Assembly (NCBI GenBank): GCA_002162925.1
Contig: MABC01000036.1
Span: 1 to 64,000, forward strand
Direction of reading: 5' to 3'
Source: Thalassotalea sp. 42_200_T64
Lineage (GTDB): Bacteria; Pseudomonadota; Gammaproteobacteria; Enterobacterales; Alteromonadaceae
DNA length: 64,000 bases
In this document: in pieces, positions 52,968 through 62,396 of the stretch
How positions within the stretch are numbered: the stretch's first letter is position 1
How the letters are laid out: every line of letters begins with the position of its first letter
Made by a program: the position numbers and the translations under genes
Notes under the pieces: model-generated
The model's input: only the letters and a program-made list of their open reading frames with translations
What the model was told of the DNA's origin: nothing
Database searches by the model: none

Positions 52968-53884
52968 TTATCATTAACCTCAGGTATTACTACGTATTTA
53001 CCGTTAAACGTGGCGACTATGCGGTCACCATCATAAACATTTACTTGTACCTGAACGTACGCTTTGCGGCCTTTGGCAAGCACTTTAATCTTGCCTGCGG
53101 TATCATCTTTGAAAACTTTTGCCATGGGTTGACCATGTAATGGTTTATGATAACAAATATCGGCATCCGCTAAAACGATGTCCCCCTTTAAATGCTCTGA
53201 TCTCACTAAGAGATGCACCCAGCCCCAACCGGTTAACGTCGCCAAAGTATAAATACTGCCGGCAAACATAGTATTGTGTAAATTAATATTCTTCGCTCTG
53301 TCGGCACATACCGTAAATTGTTCGCCATTATATGACGCCGGGTGGATCAACATGTGTTTAGAAACGGGTATGGTTTGATGCCAACCGTGTTTGAGCTCGG
53401 TTAACCAGGATAGGTGTTCAGCAGAGTAGGCCGGTAAGTGTTTTTGCATGGCAAAATGTTTTACTGTCCCATACAAGGTATGCGCCGGAGCCAGTATTTG
53501 ATAAGCCATCGCTTGATAAAACGGTAAAGCCAGTTCTCGGGCGTTGAGCGCTATAGTATTCACCCCTTGCTCAATTGCCACTTGCTCTAACGCCGTTAAC
53601 ATTAACTTACCCAAACCTTTGCCGCGGTAATTTTCAGCCACGGCCATAAAACGAATTTGAGCGTTGAAACAATCAGTTTTATGAAAGCGGCCAACGGCGA
53701 CTACTCGCCCCTCGGCATCGACAACCATGCGATGCACCGATTGACCTTCAAGTTCATCCAATTCAGAACCCTGAGGTTGTCCCCAAGGTTGTCTTAATTG
53801 CTGGTAACGTAATTGATGATAAGTGGCAAAATCAGCTGCCGTTTGTGGTTGGATCACTTTAAACATAGGATTGCACTTAATCAC
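52964..53884 (-). CDS. Bifunctional GNAT acetyltransferase / hotdog thioesterase-like (YiiD-type)
   Basis: The N-terminal half (about 1-145) is a GNAT domain with the acetyl-CoA loop NYRGKGLGKLMLTALE and ALPFYQAMAY. The C-terminal half (about 155-300) is the hotdog fold of the YiiD C-terminal domain (HNTMFAGSIYTLATLTGWG, KVLAKGRKAYVQVQVNVYDG). A GNAT-hotdog fusion suggests that acyl-CoA is both transferred and hydrolysed, but substrates are unknown. The start shown is GTG 53884. ATG 53866 also fits and begins at the conserved MFKVIQP. Confidence 0.83.
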   Translation of the reverse strand: MIKCNPMFKVIQPQTAADFATYHQLRYQQLRQPWGQPQGSELDELEGQSVHRMVVDAEGRVVAVGRFHKTDCFNAQIRFMAVAENYRGKGLGKLMLTALEQVAIEQGVNTIALNARELALPFYQAMAYQILAPAHTLYGTVKHFAMQKHLPAYSAEHLSWLTELKHGWHQTIPVSKHMLIHPASYNGEQFTVCADRAKNINLHNTMFAGSIYTLATLTGWGWVHLLVRSEHLKGDIVLADADICYHKPLHGQPMAKVFKDDTAGKIKVLAKGRKAYVQVQVNVYDGDRIVATFNGKYVVIPEVNDK

Positions 53885-53909
53885 TTACTGGAATAAATTT
53901 GAGTTAAGG

Positions 53910-54347
53910 TTAAATAGTTAGCGTAAACGTTACTGGACCATCATTGGTTAATGATACTTGCATATCGGCAGCAAAAATACCGGTAGGCACAGCAAAGCCC
54001 AATTCTCGGAGTTGCTGACAAAAATATTGATACAATTCCTTGCCCTGGCCAGGTTCTGCCGATTTAGAAAAGCCTGGTCGATTACCTCGGGTGGTATCCG
54101 CAGCAAGGGTAAATTGTGATACCACTAAAATATCACCATGGATTTGACCAACATTCAGGTTCATCTTGCCTTGTTCGTCGGCAAACACTCGATAGCTTGC
54201 AACCCGTTCCGCCAAGCGTTTAGTTTTAGCTTTATCGTCGGCTTTTTCCACCGCCAGTAAAACTAGCAAGCCCTGGTTTATTTCACCATTGATTTTCCCG
54301 TCTATACTGACACTGGCATTACTGACTCTTTGGATTAAAGCGATCAT
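53910..54347 (-). CDS. dtd: D-aminoacyl-tRNA deacylase
   Basis: The 145-residue protein matches Dtd throughout. It starts [18 protein letters not shown] and has the active-site segments [18 protein letters not shown] and NDGPVTFTL. It removes D-amino acids wrongly attached to tRNA in the cytoplasm. Neighbours are the pip and GNAT genes in the same orientation with 30-bp gaps, a common gammaproteobacterial order. Confidence 0.95.
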   Translation of the reverse strand: MIALIQRVSNASVSIDGKINGEINQGLLVLLAVEKADDKAKTKRLAERVASYRVFADEQGKMNLNVGQIHGDILVVSQFTLAADTTRGNRPGFSKSAEPGQGKELYQYFCQQLRELGFAVPTGIFAADMQVSLTNDGPVTFTLTI

Positions 54348-54377
54348 ATATTTCTTGTTAATTTATATCAATCTACA

Positions 54378-55337
54378 CTATTGATTTTCGATAAAGTCAG
54401 CCATTTTATCAGATGCCTGACAAATGGCATCAACTATTGCTTCTTCAAAGCCACTATGACCGGCTTTAGGAATAATTTGCAACTGCGAATTTTTCCAGTG
54501 TTCGGCCAATGAATAGGCCTGTTTTAATTGGCAAACCATATCGTAACGGCCATGAATAATAAAGGCTGGCAGGTGAGCAATTTTACTCACATTTTTGATC
54601 AGATAATTCGGTTCAAAAAAACAGCTATTACTAAAGTAATGATTTTCAATACAAGCCATGGCAATGGCACCATGAGTTTCTTCCTGGCTGTCCAGTTCAT
54701 GCTTATCGACTAATAACGCGGAAATTCTGGTTTCCCATAAAGTCCAGGCCTTGGCGGCGGCAATGCGCGCAATTTCATTTTCTGAAGTCAATAATTTATG
54801 AAACGCTTTCACTGGTTCACTAAAATGTTGATGCCCCACTGGTTCAATAAAATCTTGATAATAATCGGGGTAAATGGCACCGGCACCATCACTACCATAT
54901 AACCAATTTACCTCACTGTCTGTTCCTAAAAAAACCCCTCTTAAGATAAAACCAGTGACTCTGTTACTGTGCTTAATGCCATAAGCAAGTGCCAATGTTG
55001 TGCCCCAGGAGCCTCCTGCCACTAACCACTTGGTAATGGCAAAAAATTCACGGATCTCTTCCATATCATCAATAAGATCATCCGTGCTGTTGTTGATAAT
55101 GCTGGCATGCGGTGTCGATTTGCCACTGCCACGCTGATCAAACACTATTATGCGATATTTTTGTGGATTAAAATAACGCCGGTGGCAGGCACTACTGCCA
55201 CCACCAGGGCCACCATGTAAGTAAACCACGGGGATCCCCTCTGGGTTACCACTCTCTTCAACATACAAGGTATGCTCGCCCACTTGCAGATATTCGATTT
55301 GATTGGGCTTAATTTTGGGATACAAGCTATGCAACAT
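54378..55337 (-). CDS. pip: Prolyl aminopeptidase
   Basis: The 319-residue alpha/beta hydrolase has the family oxyanion motif HGGPGGGSS (about 41-49), the nucleophile in GGSWGTTLA (Ser near 110) and late acid/base regions HGRYDMVC and PKAGHSGFEE. It has the normal length for the S33 prolyl aminopeptidases, which remove N-terminal proline from peptides in the cytoplasm. GGAAATATG context supports the start. Confidence 0.95.
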   Translation of the reverse strand: MLHSLYPKIKPNQIEYLQVGEHTLYVEESGNPEGIPVVYLHGGPGGGSSACHRRYFNPQKYRIIVFDQRGSGKSTPHASIINNSTDDLIDDMEEIREFFAITKWLVAGGSWGTTLALAYGIKHSNRVTGFILRGVFLGTDSEVNWLYGSDGAGAIYPDYYQDFIEPVGHQHFSEPVKAFHKLLTSENEIARIAAAKAWTLWETRISALLVDKHELDSQEETHGAIAMACIENHYFSNSCFFEPNYLIKNVSKIAHLPAFIIHGRYDMVCQLKQAYSLAEHWKNSQLQIIPKAGHSGFEEAIVDAICQASDKMADFIENQ

Positions 55338-55370
55338 ATTTCCTAGACGATGTTTAAATCGTTATTAATT

Positions 55371-56240
55371 TTAGTCTATTTTATCGTTTTTAGTGGATTT
55401 TCCAGTGGTAAATTCTTGCAAACAAACGGTAAATTCAGCCCCAACGAATACGATTAACCACGACAAGTACACCCAGACAAACAGAATTGGGATAATTGCC
55501 AAAGCGCCATAAATGGCTTCGTAGGAAGGCAAGTGCGTAACGTAGGCAGCAAAGGCCTTTTTCGCCAACTCAAACAGCAGAGCGGCGATGACTGCTCCCG
55601 TGAGCGCAAATTTAAGCCGTACTTCGGTATTAGGCACCAACATATAGAGCACTAAAAATCCGGCCAAAGAAGCCATAAACGGCAGCACTCTCAGCATTGA
55701 ATTATTTAACGTGCTCATATCTACGCCACTAAACGTGACCAGGGATACTATATAGGAAGTTGCCAATATACTCACCCCGACTAATACCGGCCCCAAGGTC
55801 AATATCATCCAATAAACGGCAAATGAAGTGACTGCTTTGCGTGGTTTGTGGATGCGCCAAATACGATTTAAAGCCTTATCAATTGCCGAGATGAGCAATA
55901 ACGCCAAAACAAACAATACAAAAATCGCCGTTGCCGACATTTGTGAAGCGTTACTGACAAAACCATCAACATGCTCCTGGATTAGCTCAGAAGCTGTGGG
56001 TACAAAGTTACTGAATACAAAATTTTCTATGTCATTGTGTAATTCGGCAAAAATAGGAAACGCTGACGCTATCGAAAATGTCACCATAATCAATGGCACC
56101 ATCGACATTAATGTCACATAGGACAAATATCCTGCAGAAACTTGTATTTGATCATGACTGCAACGCTTAAGGTAATGCTGGATAAACCGAATTACCGGGA
56201 TGGTTTTCGGGTAGCGTGCAATAATTTGTGACAATTTCAT
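55371..56240 (-). CDS. YihY/BrkB-family inner membrane protein
   Basis: The 289-residue protein has about six transmembrane helices with the YihY pattern ISAGYLSYVTLMSMVPL-like opening (here VSAGYLSYVTLMSMVPL), ISAIDKALNRIWRI and VYLSWLIVFVGAEFT near the end. The family was once annotated as ribonuclease BN in error. Its molecular function is unsettled. It leads the minus-strand series yihY-pip-dtd-GNAT. Confidence 0.92.
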   Translation of the reverse strand: MKLSQIIARYPKTIPVIRFIQHYLKRCSHDQIQVSAGYLSYVTLMSMVPLIMVTFSIASAFPIFAELHNDIENFVFSNFVPTASELIQEHVDGFVSNASQMSATAIFVLFVLALLLISAIDKALNRIWRIHKPRKAVTSFAVYWMILTLGPVLVGVSILATSYIVSLVTFSGVDMSTLNNSMLRVLPFMASLAGFLVLYMLVPNTEVRLKFALTGAVIAALLFELAKKAFAAYVTHLPSYEAIYGALAIIPILFVWVYLSWLIVFVGAEFTVCLQEFTTGKSTKNDKID

Positions 56241-56321
56241 TGATTATTCTATAGTTTTCCTAGTGTTATATTAACTATACTAGATTAAATATCAATTTGA
56301 TTAAACTATTTGGAGAATGTG

Positions 56322-56549
56322 ATGGCGAGGCAAGGTTCAGGTGGTAATGTGTTGGCAGCAATATGCTGTATTTTTATCCCAGGATTAGGGTAATTAGTAC
56401 AGAGCCGTATTTTTGCAGCGCTGTTATTTTTCGTATTCAGTGGAATTTTATATTTTACCTGGGTGTTTTGGCTAGTCGGGGCGTTAGTACATCTTTGGTC
56501 AATTATTGATGCGGCAAAATACAAAAATTTATCGGCACGGTTAGAATAA
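56322..56549 (+). pseudogene. Small membrane protein gene interrupted by one stop codon
   Basis: GGAGAATGTG precedes ATG 56322. The frame reads MARQGSGGNVLAAICCIFIP, then GLG, a TAA at 56391-56393 (codon 24), then LVQSRIFAALLFFVFSGILY and on to a normal stop at 56547. The residues on both sides form one coherent protein of 75 codons with a short first helix, a longer second hydrophobic stretch and the end AAKYKNLSARLE. CAA to TAA would explain the stop, as GLGQL-like turns are typical of TM2-type proteins. A short 23-residue product could still be made. Confidence 0.7.
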
Positions 56550-56649
56550 AGCCACGCCAAGGCCGGATTGGATGTGTAAATGAGTATAGCGCATTAAAAT
56601 AAACGTTTATCAACCCGATTAAAGATTGTAGAGCAAAAATGAACAGAAT

Positions 56650-56684
56650 TTATACCGTCCTGATTCGGGAGGATAAGCATAGCC
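56650..56684. repeat. Dispersed ~35-bp repeat, copy 2
   Basis: This diverged copy of the repeat at 29569-29603 shares CGGGAGGATAAG plus flanking ACC.TCCT and ATA.CCC. The left arm of its palindrome is degraded. Confidence 0.45.
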
Positions 56685-56742
56685 CGCTTTACAAATCTAA
56701 AAACCATATATGGTGATTTGCATTCCTTCATCCCTGAAGTAA

Positions 56743-56767
56743 AAATGCCGAGTAATACTCGGCATTT
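56743..56767 (-). terminator. Terminator of the PuuD-like membrane gene
   Basis: Read on the minus strand, AAATGCCGAGTA and its complement TACTCGGCATTT form a near-perfect hairpin followed by a run of T, 22 bp after the stop codon. Confidence 0.8.
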
Positions 56768-56789
56768 AAATTGATTTAATTTGTTAAGA

Positions 56790-57434
56790 TTAAACTAATT
56801 TTAATACCGCAACTAATACTGCAGTTAGTACTAAGCTTGAAGTAATAACACCTTTAACCGTTGTCATTGTACCTTGCTTACCAACAATAGCGTTTACTTC
56901 TAATGCCGCAATGATAGCTAAGCCAACCCACATAGCAGTACTGCCCATGCCTGTACCCCAGCCAAAGCCAAGACCACCAGCGTGACCACCAGCTAACATG
57001 AAAAATGCCATTGGACCTGAGAATAAGGTGTTAGTACGAGACGCTAAAAGTGCTTTTGCACCAGCAGCAGGGCCGTCACCTTCAACCATACCTAAAGCGA
57101 TTTTTTGGTTTGGCCAGATAATTAACCACACGTTTAAGAACATTAATGTTCCCATGGTTGCGCCTAAAACGATACCAGCATTTAAATAGCCAAGTTTCAT
57201 AACGCCTACAAGTAGCACTAAACCGGTTAGGAAAGTGAACATTGCGCCCCAACGGAACCACCAAAGAGCAGCAGGTGCTAAGTGTTTTTTCGCATCCGCT
57301 AATGCTTCAGGAGTTGCTTTTTTGAAGTAGCCGCCTTGAATAAAGTTAAAGTAGTATAAAAGACCTATCCAGGTCATTCCGAATAGTAAGTGGCCCCAAC
57401 GAGCCAAGAAATTAATAATTTCCATGGTTTCCAT
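56790..57434 (-). CDS. Membrane protein of the urate hydroxylase (PuuD) N-terminal family
   Basis: The 214-residue protein has about six transmembrane helices. It matches the membrane part of PuuD-like proteins: INFLARWGHLLFGMTWIGLLYYFNF, LWWFRWGAMFTFLTG and NVWLIIWPNQKI. The C-terminal cytochrome-c domain of true PuuD is absent. The conserved histidine in RWGH and tryptophan-rich faces suggest haem or redox partners, by analogy only. Whether it acts on urate is unknown, and no purine genes are adjacent. Two in-frame ATGs lie three codons apart, and either may be used. Confidence 0.75.
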   Translation of the reverse strand: METMEIINFLARWGHLLFGMTWIGLLYYFNFIQGGYFKKATPEALADAKKHLAPAALWWFRWGAMFTFLTGLVLLVGVMKLGYLNAGIVLGATMGTLMFLNVWLIIWPNQKIALGMVEGDGPAAGAKALLASRTNTLFSGPMAFFMLAGGHAGGLGFGWGTGMGSTAMWVGLAIIAALEVNAIVGKQGTMTTVKGVITSSLVLTAVLVAVLKLV

Positions 57435-57676
57435 AATTCACCCTTATGATGTTTAAAATTGAATAAGTTACCTCTGTACAGGATGCTCATTCTTTATTGT
57501 TTTGCCTACCTTTAAAAATACCTTTAAAGCTGTAAATAAGCAATAAAATTCCCACTTAATGGCGTCCGAACGCTGTTAAAACAAGCATTTAAACCACATA
57601 ATTAATATGGTTATTATAAATTTAAGGCAACCAATACCAAGTCTAAGTTAATTCTTCCCTGAATTAAACCCTCCCC

Positions 57677-57807
57677 GGCAATTCTAAGTTGATTCATCCC
57701 TGAATTACAGAATTTGCGCCATCCATGGCAATTCTAAGTTGATTCATCCCTGAATTACAGAATTTGCGCCATCCATGGCAATTCTAAGTTGATTCATCCC
57801 TGAATTA
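57677..57807. repeat. 50-bp tandem repeat, 2.6 perfect copies plus a degenerate one
   Basis: Units begin at 57677, 57727 and 57777 with GGCAATTCTAAGTTGATTCA. The first two are identical over 50 bp, and the third stops after 31 bp where it meets the typA terminator. A diverged fourth unit lies just before (57631-57676). Confidence 0.9.
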
Positions 57808-57842
57808 AAAAAACCGCTAACGGTAGTTCCATTAGCGGTTTT
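57806..57842 (-). terminator. Terminator after typA
   Basis: AACCGCTAA / TTAGCGGTT stem with an 11-base loop. On the minus strand it is followed by a run of seven T, 21 bp past the typA stop. Confidence 0.85.
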
Positions 57843-57862
57843 CAATAATCGTTAGTTAACGA

Positions 57863-59683
57863 TTATTTTTTCACTGCACGATTTTCACGTTTACGATCAT
57901 TCTCTTTTAAGAATTTTTTACGTATACGGATGCTTTCAGGCGTTACTTCTACTAGCTCATCGTTATCAATAAACTCTAGAGCTTGCTCTAGTGACATGAT
58001 AATTGGTGGCGTTAACGTTTGCGCTTCATCGGTACCCGATGAACGAACGTTAGTTAACTGCTTACCTTTAAGGGCGTTTACGGTTAAATCGTTATCACGT
58101 GAATGAATACCGATGATCTGACCTTCATAAATGTCTAAACCGTGACCAATTAACATACGACCGCGTGATTGTAGGTTAAAGATGGCGTTAGTTAGTGCTT
58201 TACCGGTGGCATTGGCGACCATTACACCGTTAAGACGTTGACCAATTTCACCACCTTTGTGAGGACCGTACTGTAAGAAGGTATGGTAAATTAAGCCAGA
58301 GCCTGAAGTAAGAGTCATAAACTCAGTTTGGAAACCAATTAAACCACGACTTGGCATGATGAAGTCCATACGAATACGGCCTTTGCCATCTGGCGCCATG
58401 TCAGTAAGCTCAGCTTTACGAATACCCATTTTTTCCATAATCGGACCTTGATGCTGTTCTTCAACATCAATCGTTACCGTTTCGTACGGTTCTTCGATTT
58501 GGCCATCAACTTCACGCATGATAACTTCTGGACGAGATACGGCTAACTCGTAACCTTCACGACGCATGTTTTCAATTAGAATACCTAAATGCAGCTCACC
58601 ACGACCAGATACTTTAAATTTATCTGGATCGTCTAATTGCTCTACGCGTAAGGCAACGTTGTGAACTAATTCTTTGTCTAAACGTTCTTTGATATTACGT
58701 GAAGTAACGTATTTACCTTCTTGGCCAGAAAACGGTGAAGTGTTTACCTGGAAGGTCATGGTAACCGTTGGTTCATCAACCGATAATGGTGGTAACGCTT
58801 CCACTTCGTTAGGACAACAAATAGTGTCAGAAATTTTTAATTCGCCTAAACCACTAATTGCGATGATATCGCCAGCTTCGGCTAGGTCGGTTTCATTACG
58901 ATCAAGGCCCAAGTAAGCAAATACTTTACCGACTTTACCGTTATGGATCTTACCGTTTGAGCCTTCAATGGTAACTTGTTGGTTTGGCTTAACCGTACCA
59001 CGAGTAATACGACCAACGCCAATAACGCCTAGGTATGAGCTGTAATCAAGTTGAGAAATCTGCATTTGGAAAGAACCATCAATATCAGCATTCGGAGCCG
59101 GTACTTGATCAACGATAGTTTGGAATAAAGGCGTCATGTCTTTGCCTTCTTCGTCAGAATCCATAGAAGACCAACCGTTGATTGCTGATGCATAAACAAC
59201 TTGGAAATCTAATTGCTCGTCTGTTGCACCTAAGTTGTCGAATAAATCGAATACTTGGTCCATAACCCATTCAGGACGAGAGCCTGGCTTATCAATTTTG
59301 TTGATTACAACAATTGGCTTTAACCCTTGGGCAAACGCTTTTTTCGTGACAAAGCGAGTTTGCGGCATAGGACCTTCTTGTGCATCGACAATAAGCAGTA
59401 CAGAGTCAACCATTGACATAACACGCTCAACTTCACCACCAAAATCGGCGTGACCAGGAGTATCTACGATGTTTATACGGTAGTCGCCCCAGTTAACTGC
59501 TGTGTTTTTTGCAAGGATGGTGATACCACGCTCTTTCTCGATATCGTTTGAATCCATAACACGCTCGTCATGACCAGCGCGTGAATCTAGTGTACCTGAT
59601 TGATCAAGAAGCTTATCAACCAAGGTAGTTTTACCATGGTCAACGTGCGCAATGATCGCGATGTTACGTAATTTATCTAACAC
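57863..59683 (-). CDS. typA: TypA/BipA translational GTPase
   Basis: GTG 59683 is preferred because [19 protein letters not shown] then matches the normal TypA N-terminus and the length becomes 607 residues, equal to E. coli TypA. A longer frame reaches 59734. GTPase motifs are HVDHGKTT (G1), RGITI (G2), DTPGHADFG (G3) and NKID (G4). EF-G-like domains III and V and the TypA-specific C-terminal domain follow. It binds ribosomes and assists 50S assembly and stress or cold adaptation. Confidence 0.95.
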   Translation of the reverse strand: MLDKLRNIAIIAHVDHGKTTLVDKLLDQSGTLDSRAGHDERVMDSNDIEKERGITILAKNTAVNWGDYRINIVDTPGHADFGGEVERVMSMVDSVLLIVDAQEGPMPQTRFVTKKAFAQGLKPIVVINKIDKPGSRPEWVMDQVFDLFDNLGATDEQLDFQVVYASAINGWSSMDSDEEGKDMTPLFQTIVDQVPAPNADIDGSFQMQISQLDYSSYLGVIGVGRITRGTVKPNQQVTIEGSNGKIHNGKVGKVFAYLGLDRNETDLAEAGDIIAISGLGELKISDTICCPNEVEALPPLSVDEPTVTMTFQVNTSPFSGQEGKYVTSRNIKERLDKELVHNVALRVEQLDDPDKFKVSGRGELHLGILIENMRREGYELAVSRPEVIMREVDGQIEEPYETVTIDVEEQHQGPIMEKMGIRKAELTDMAPDGKGRIRMDFIMPSRGLIGFQTEFMTLTSGSGLIYHTFLQYGPHKGGEIGQRLNGVMVANATGKALTNAIFNLQSRGRMLIGHGLDIYEGQIIGIHSRDNDLTVNALKGKQLTNVRSSGTDEAQTLTPPIIMSLEQALEFIDNDELVEVTPESIRIRKKFLKENDRKRENRAVKK

Positions 59684-59790
59684 TATCTTTAGCCTTAATG
59701 TAATGGTTGAGTACGTACGAAAAATGTACGACACTTCTTTGGGCGCGGATTATACAGGAGTTACGCTCACATTGAAAATGTTTAATACCA

Positions 59791-59830
59791 ATCGGCATAA
59801 GGAATGAGTGGACTATAAGCTTATGCCGAT
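59791..59830. repeat. Palindromic hairpin repeat
   Basis: ATCGGCATAAG and CTTATGCCGAT are perfect 11-bp arms around an 18-base loop. There is no T-run on either side, so it is not a terminator. It looks like a REP-type dispersed palindrome. Confidence 0.6.
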
Positions 59831-59921
59831 AGTTATAACTGCAATAGAGTTTAGAAGGCAAAATGGAATAGACAAACTATGTAAAACAGAGCTACATTGT
59901 ACAGAGCTAGATTGTTGTGAT

Positions 59922-59938
59922 TGCACCACTGCGGTCAC
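59922..59938. promoter_or_regulatory. Weak NtrC site upstream of glnA
   Basis: GCACC-ACTGC-GGTCA has one perfect half and one 3/5 half in the correct 5-5-5 spacing. It lies 38 bp (about 3.6 turns) from the strong site. Confidence 0.5.
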
Positions 59939-59960
59939 CGCACCATAAAGCAACAGCGCA

Positions 59961-59975
59961 GCACCAAAACGGTGC
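59961..59975. promoter_or_regulatory. Strong NtrC enhancer site upstream of glnA
   Basis: GCACC-AAAAC-GGTGC is a perfect palindrome matching the NtrC consensus at E. coli glnAp2. It lies about 53 bp upstream of the sigma-54 box, a normal enhancer distance. Confidence 0.85.
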
Positions 59976-60027
59976 AAGCGAAAAAGTTCGGTCAAGTGAA
60001 AACCGTTATATTTCAATGGCTGTATCA

Positions 60028-60043
60028 TTGGCACGATTATAGC
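60028..60043 (+). promoter_or_regulatory. Sigma-54 promoter of glnA
   Basis: TTGGCACGATTATAGC keeps the invariant GG and GC with 10 bases between them and differs from the TTGGCACG-N4-TTGC consensus at one position. It is 67 bp before the glnA start. Confidence 0.85.
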
Positions 60044-60109
60044 TTAATGATTGGCAAGCAAATGTTTAGCATTTTAATTTTAACTTGCAGATAAATTCCG
60101 GAGACGTTC

Positions 60110-61516
60110 ATGTCACAAGCAGTTTTAGATTTAATCAAAGAAAACGACGTAAAGTTCGTTGATTTACGTTTTACTGATTCAAAAGGTAAAGAGCAACACA
60201 TTTCAATCCCTCATCACCAAGTGAATGAAGACTTTTTTGAAGACGGTAAAATGTTCGATGGCTCTTCAATTGAAGGCTGGAAAGGCATTAATGAATCAGA
60301 CATGGTGATGATGCCTGATGCATCTACTGCCGTGATGGACCCATTCACTGAAGAAGCCACATTAAACTTACGTTGTGACATCGTAGAGCCTGCAACTATG
60401 CAAGGTTACAGCCGTGATCCTCGTTCAGTTGCTAACCGCGCTGAAGCGTACATGCGCTCTACTGGTATTGCTGACACCGTATTAATTGGTCCAGAGCCAG
60501 AGTTCTTCGTATTTGACGACGTTCGTTTCCACACCGACATGTCTGGTTCTTTCTACAAGATTGATGATAAAGAAGCCTCTTGGAATTCAGGTACTGAATA
60601 TGAAGAAGGCAACATGGGACATCGTCCTGGTGTTAAAGGTGGTTATTTCCCAACGTCTCCTGTCGATTCATCACAAGACTTACGTTCAGCAATGTGTTTA
60701 GTTATGGAAGAAATGGGCTTAGTTGTTGAAGCACATCACCATGAAGTAGCTACAGCGGGACAAAACGAAATCGCTTGTCGTTTTAACACTATGGTTAAAA
60801 AGGCTGATGAAGTACAAATTTATAAGTATGTTGTTCATAACGTTGCTCATGCATACGGTAAAACAGCGACATTTATGCCTAAGCCTCTAGTTGGTGATAA
60901 CGGTACTGGTATGCACGTTCACCAATCTTTAGCCAAAGACGGTGTTAACTTGTTCTCTGGTGACCAATACGGCGGATTATCACAAGACGCGATTTACTAC
61001 ATTGGTGGTATCATCAAGCATGCGAAAGCGCTTAACGCATTCACTAACGCTTCGACTAACTCATACAAACGTCTTGTTCCTGGTTTTGAAGCGCCAGTAA
61101 TGCTTGCTTACTCTGCACGTAACCGTAGCGCCTCTATTCGTATTCCAATTGTACCAAGCCCGAAAGCAATGCGTATCGAAGTTCGTTTCCCTGATCCAAC
61201 GATGAACCCTTACTTAGGCTTCACTGCTATGTTAATGGCTGGCCTTGACGGCATCAAAAACAAAATCCACCCTGGCGATGCTATGGATAAAGATTTATAC
61301 GACCTGCCAGCGGAAGAAGCAGCAGCAATTCCACAAGTTTGTGCTTCTTTTGAAGAAGCACTTGATTCACTAGAAGCTGATAATGACTTCTTAACTGCTG
61401 GTGGTGTTATGGATCTTGATATGATCAATGCTTACATTGGTCTTAAACGTGAAGAAGTTGAATTATTAAACTCAACGACTCACCCAGTAGAATTTGATAT
61501 GTACTACAGCGTATAA
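60110..61516 (+). CDS. glnA: Glutamine synthetase type I
   Basis: The 468-residue protein is the standard dodecameric GSI-beta type. It has the active-site blocks [22 protein letters not shown] and [11 protein letters not shown], and the adenylylation tyrosine at position 397 in [10 protein letters not shown]. It condenses ammonium and glutamate using ATP, taking up the ammonium that nasA/nirBD deliver. CCGGAGA precedes the ATG. Expression from the sigma-54/NtrC promoter is predicted by the upstream sites. Confidence 0.98.
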   Translation: MSQAVLDLIKENDVKFVDLRFTDSKGKEQHISIPHHQVNEDFFEDGKMFDGSSIEGWKGINESDMVMMPDASTAVMDPFTEEATLNLRCDIVEPATMQGYSRDPRSVANRAEAYMRSTGIADTVLIGPEPEFFVFDDVRFHTDMSGSFYKIDDKEASWNSGTEYEEGNMGHRPGVKGGYFPTSPVDSSQDLRSAMCLVMEEMGLVVEAHHHEVATAGQNEIACRFNTMVKKADEVQIYKYVVHNVAHAYGKTATFMPKPLVGDNGTGMHVHQSLAKDGVNLFSGDQYGGLSQDAIYYIGGIIKHAKALNAFTNASTNSYKRLVPGFEAPVMLAYSARNRSASIRIPIVPSPKAMRIEVRFPDPTMNPYLGFTAMLMAGLDGIKNKIHPGDAMDKDLYDLPAEEAAAIPQVCASFEEALDSLEADNDFLTAGGVMDLDMINAYIGLKREEVELLNSTTHPVEFDMYYSV

Positions 61517-61542
61517 TTTCAACTAACCATTGATTTAAAAGA

Positions 61543-61565
61543 AGCCCGCTTATTGCGGGCTTTTT
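61543..61565 (+). terminator. Rho-independent terminator after glnA
   Basis: AGCCCGC-TTATT-GCGGGCT followed by five T. Confidence 0.9.
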
Positions 61566-61782
61566 GCTATATAAGTCATTAATTTTATTAATCATAAATT
61601 TTCAATAAAATATTCTTTCGCCCTCATGTTTGTTGAAGTTACTGCTATAATTAAATCTAATCACAATGAATCAACAATTTACTGGTATTGATATTATTTT
61701 TTAGTTAGATTAGGTATTGATACCGAGTGCAATATGCTTATTTTCAATTGGTAAAACGGTTTGAAAAGGAAAATTTTAATTG

Positions 61783-62307
61783 ATGGCAAAGTATACAATT
61801 TTTGTAATACTGTTACTTTCACTCATAGCTTCAGCGTCGGCAGCATCATCAAAAGTGTATGTGTGGCGTAACGAGAGTGGTGATTTGGTGTTTTCTGACA
61901 GTCCTAAACCTGGGGCTGAAGAAGTTGCTGAAGAAATTGAGATTAGAAATACGCAAACGATTATTTCTTCGGTAAATACTTCAGTACTAGACATCAGTCC
62001 ACGGGTAGTGATAGAAGAGTATCAAGTGGAAATTTCTCAACCAGAAGATCATGCGACTATACGTGATAATTCAGGCTCTATCTATATTTCAGGTAGGGTA
62101 GCCCCCGTTTTTAAACAAGGCTTTAAAGTACAGTTACTTATGAACGGTGTAATTCATGGTGAACCACAAACACGTTCGGTATTCATTCTAAGAGACGTAG
62201 ATCGCGGCGAACACAAAATAAAATTAGAATTAATTAACAATCAAGGCAAGGTTATTGCATATTCTAAAGAAAGAACTGTTTACCTGCATCGTAGCAGAGT
62301 TAATTAG
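61783..62307 (+). CDS. DUF4124 domain-containing exported protein
   Basis: ATG 61783 is preferred to the TTG directly before it. A signal peptide ends near SASAA-SSKVY. The DUF4124 core follows at once (SKVYVWRNESGDLVFSDSPKPGAEEVA). The rest (about 80-174) is a beta-rich domain with ISGRVAPVFKQGFKVQLLMNG and VDRGEHKIKLEL, similar to Ig-like extensions seen after DUF4124 in neighbours of glnA. The function is unknown. Its place between glnA and ntrBC is widely kept in gammaproteobacteria as far as I recall, but this was not checked. Confidence 0.85.
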   Translation: MAKYTIFVILLLSLIASASAASSKVYVWRNESGDLVFSDSPKPGAEEVAEEIEIRNTQTIISSVNTSVLDISPRVVIEEYQVEISQPEDHATIRDNSGSIYISGRVAPVFKQGFKVQLLMNGVIHGEPQTRSVFILRDVDRGEHKIKLELINNQGKVIAYSKERTVYLHRSRVN

Positions 62308-62365
62308 ACTAATTTTCTCTGTAAAGATGCAAATAACCTGACTATTTATTACCCTTTAATAAATG

Positions 62366-62386
62366 GCTGCACCAAAGTGGTGCAGC
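62366..62386. promoter_or_regulatory. Perfect NtrC palindrome just upstream of ntrB
   Basis: GCTGCACC-AAAGT-GGTGCAGC is a perfect 21-bp inverted repeat containing GCACC-N5-GGTGC. It ends 10 bp before the ntrB start and nearly abuts its ribosome-binding site (GGAGAG). This position suits repression by NtrC, as at E. coli glnLp. There is no T-run, so it is not a terminator. Confidence 0.85.
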
Positions 62387-62396
62387 GGAGAGAGCC

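Larger units (their letters stand above)
57435..57862. other. Intergenic region with tandem repeats
   Basis: No gene is seen in these 428 bp. The promoter of the PuuD-like gene should lie in the first ~150 bp. The rest is a 50-bp tandem array followed by the typA terminator. Confidence 0.6.
59684..60109. promoter_or_regulatory. typA-glnA divergent control region
   Basis: The 426-bp region holds a hairpin repeat at 59791-59830, two NtrC-type sites and a sigma-54 promoter for glnA, each listed separately. The typA promoter should lie close to 59700-59760 on the minus strand. Confidence 0.7.
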
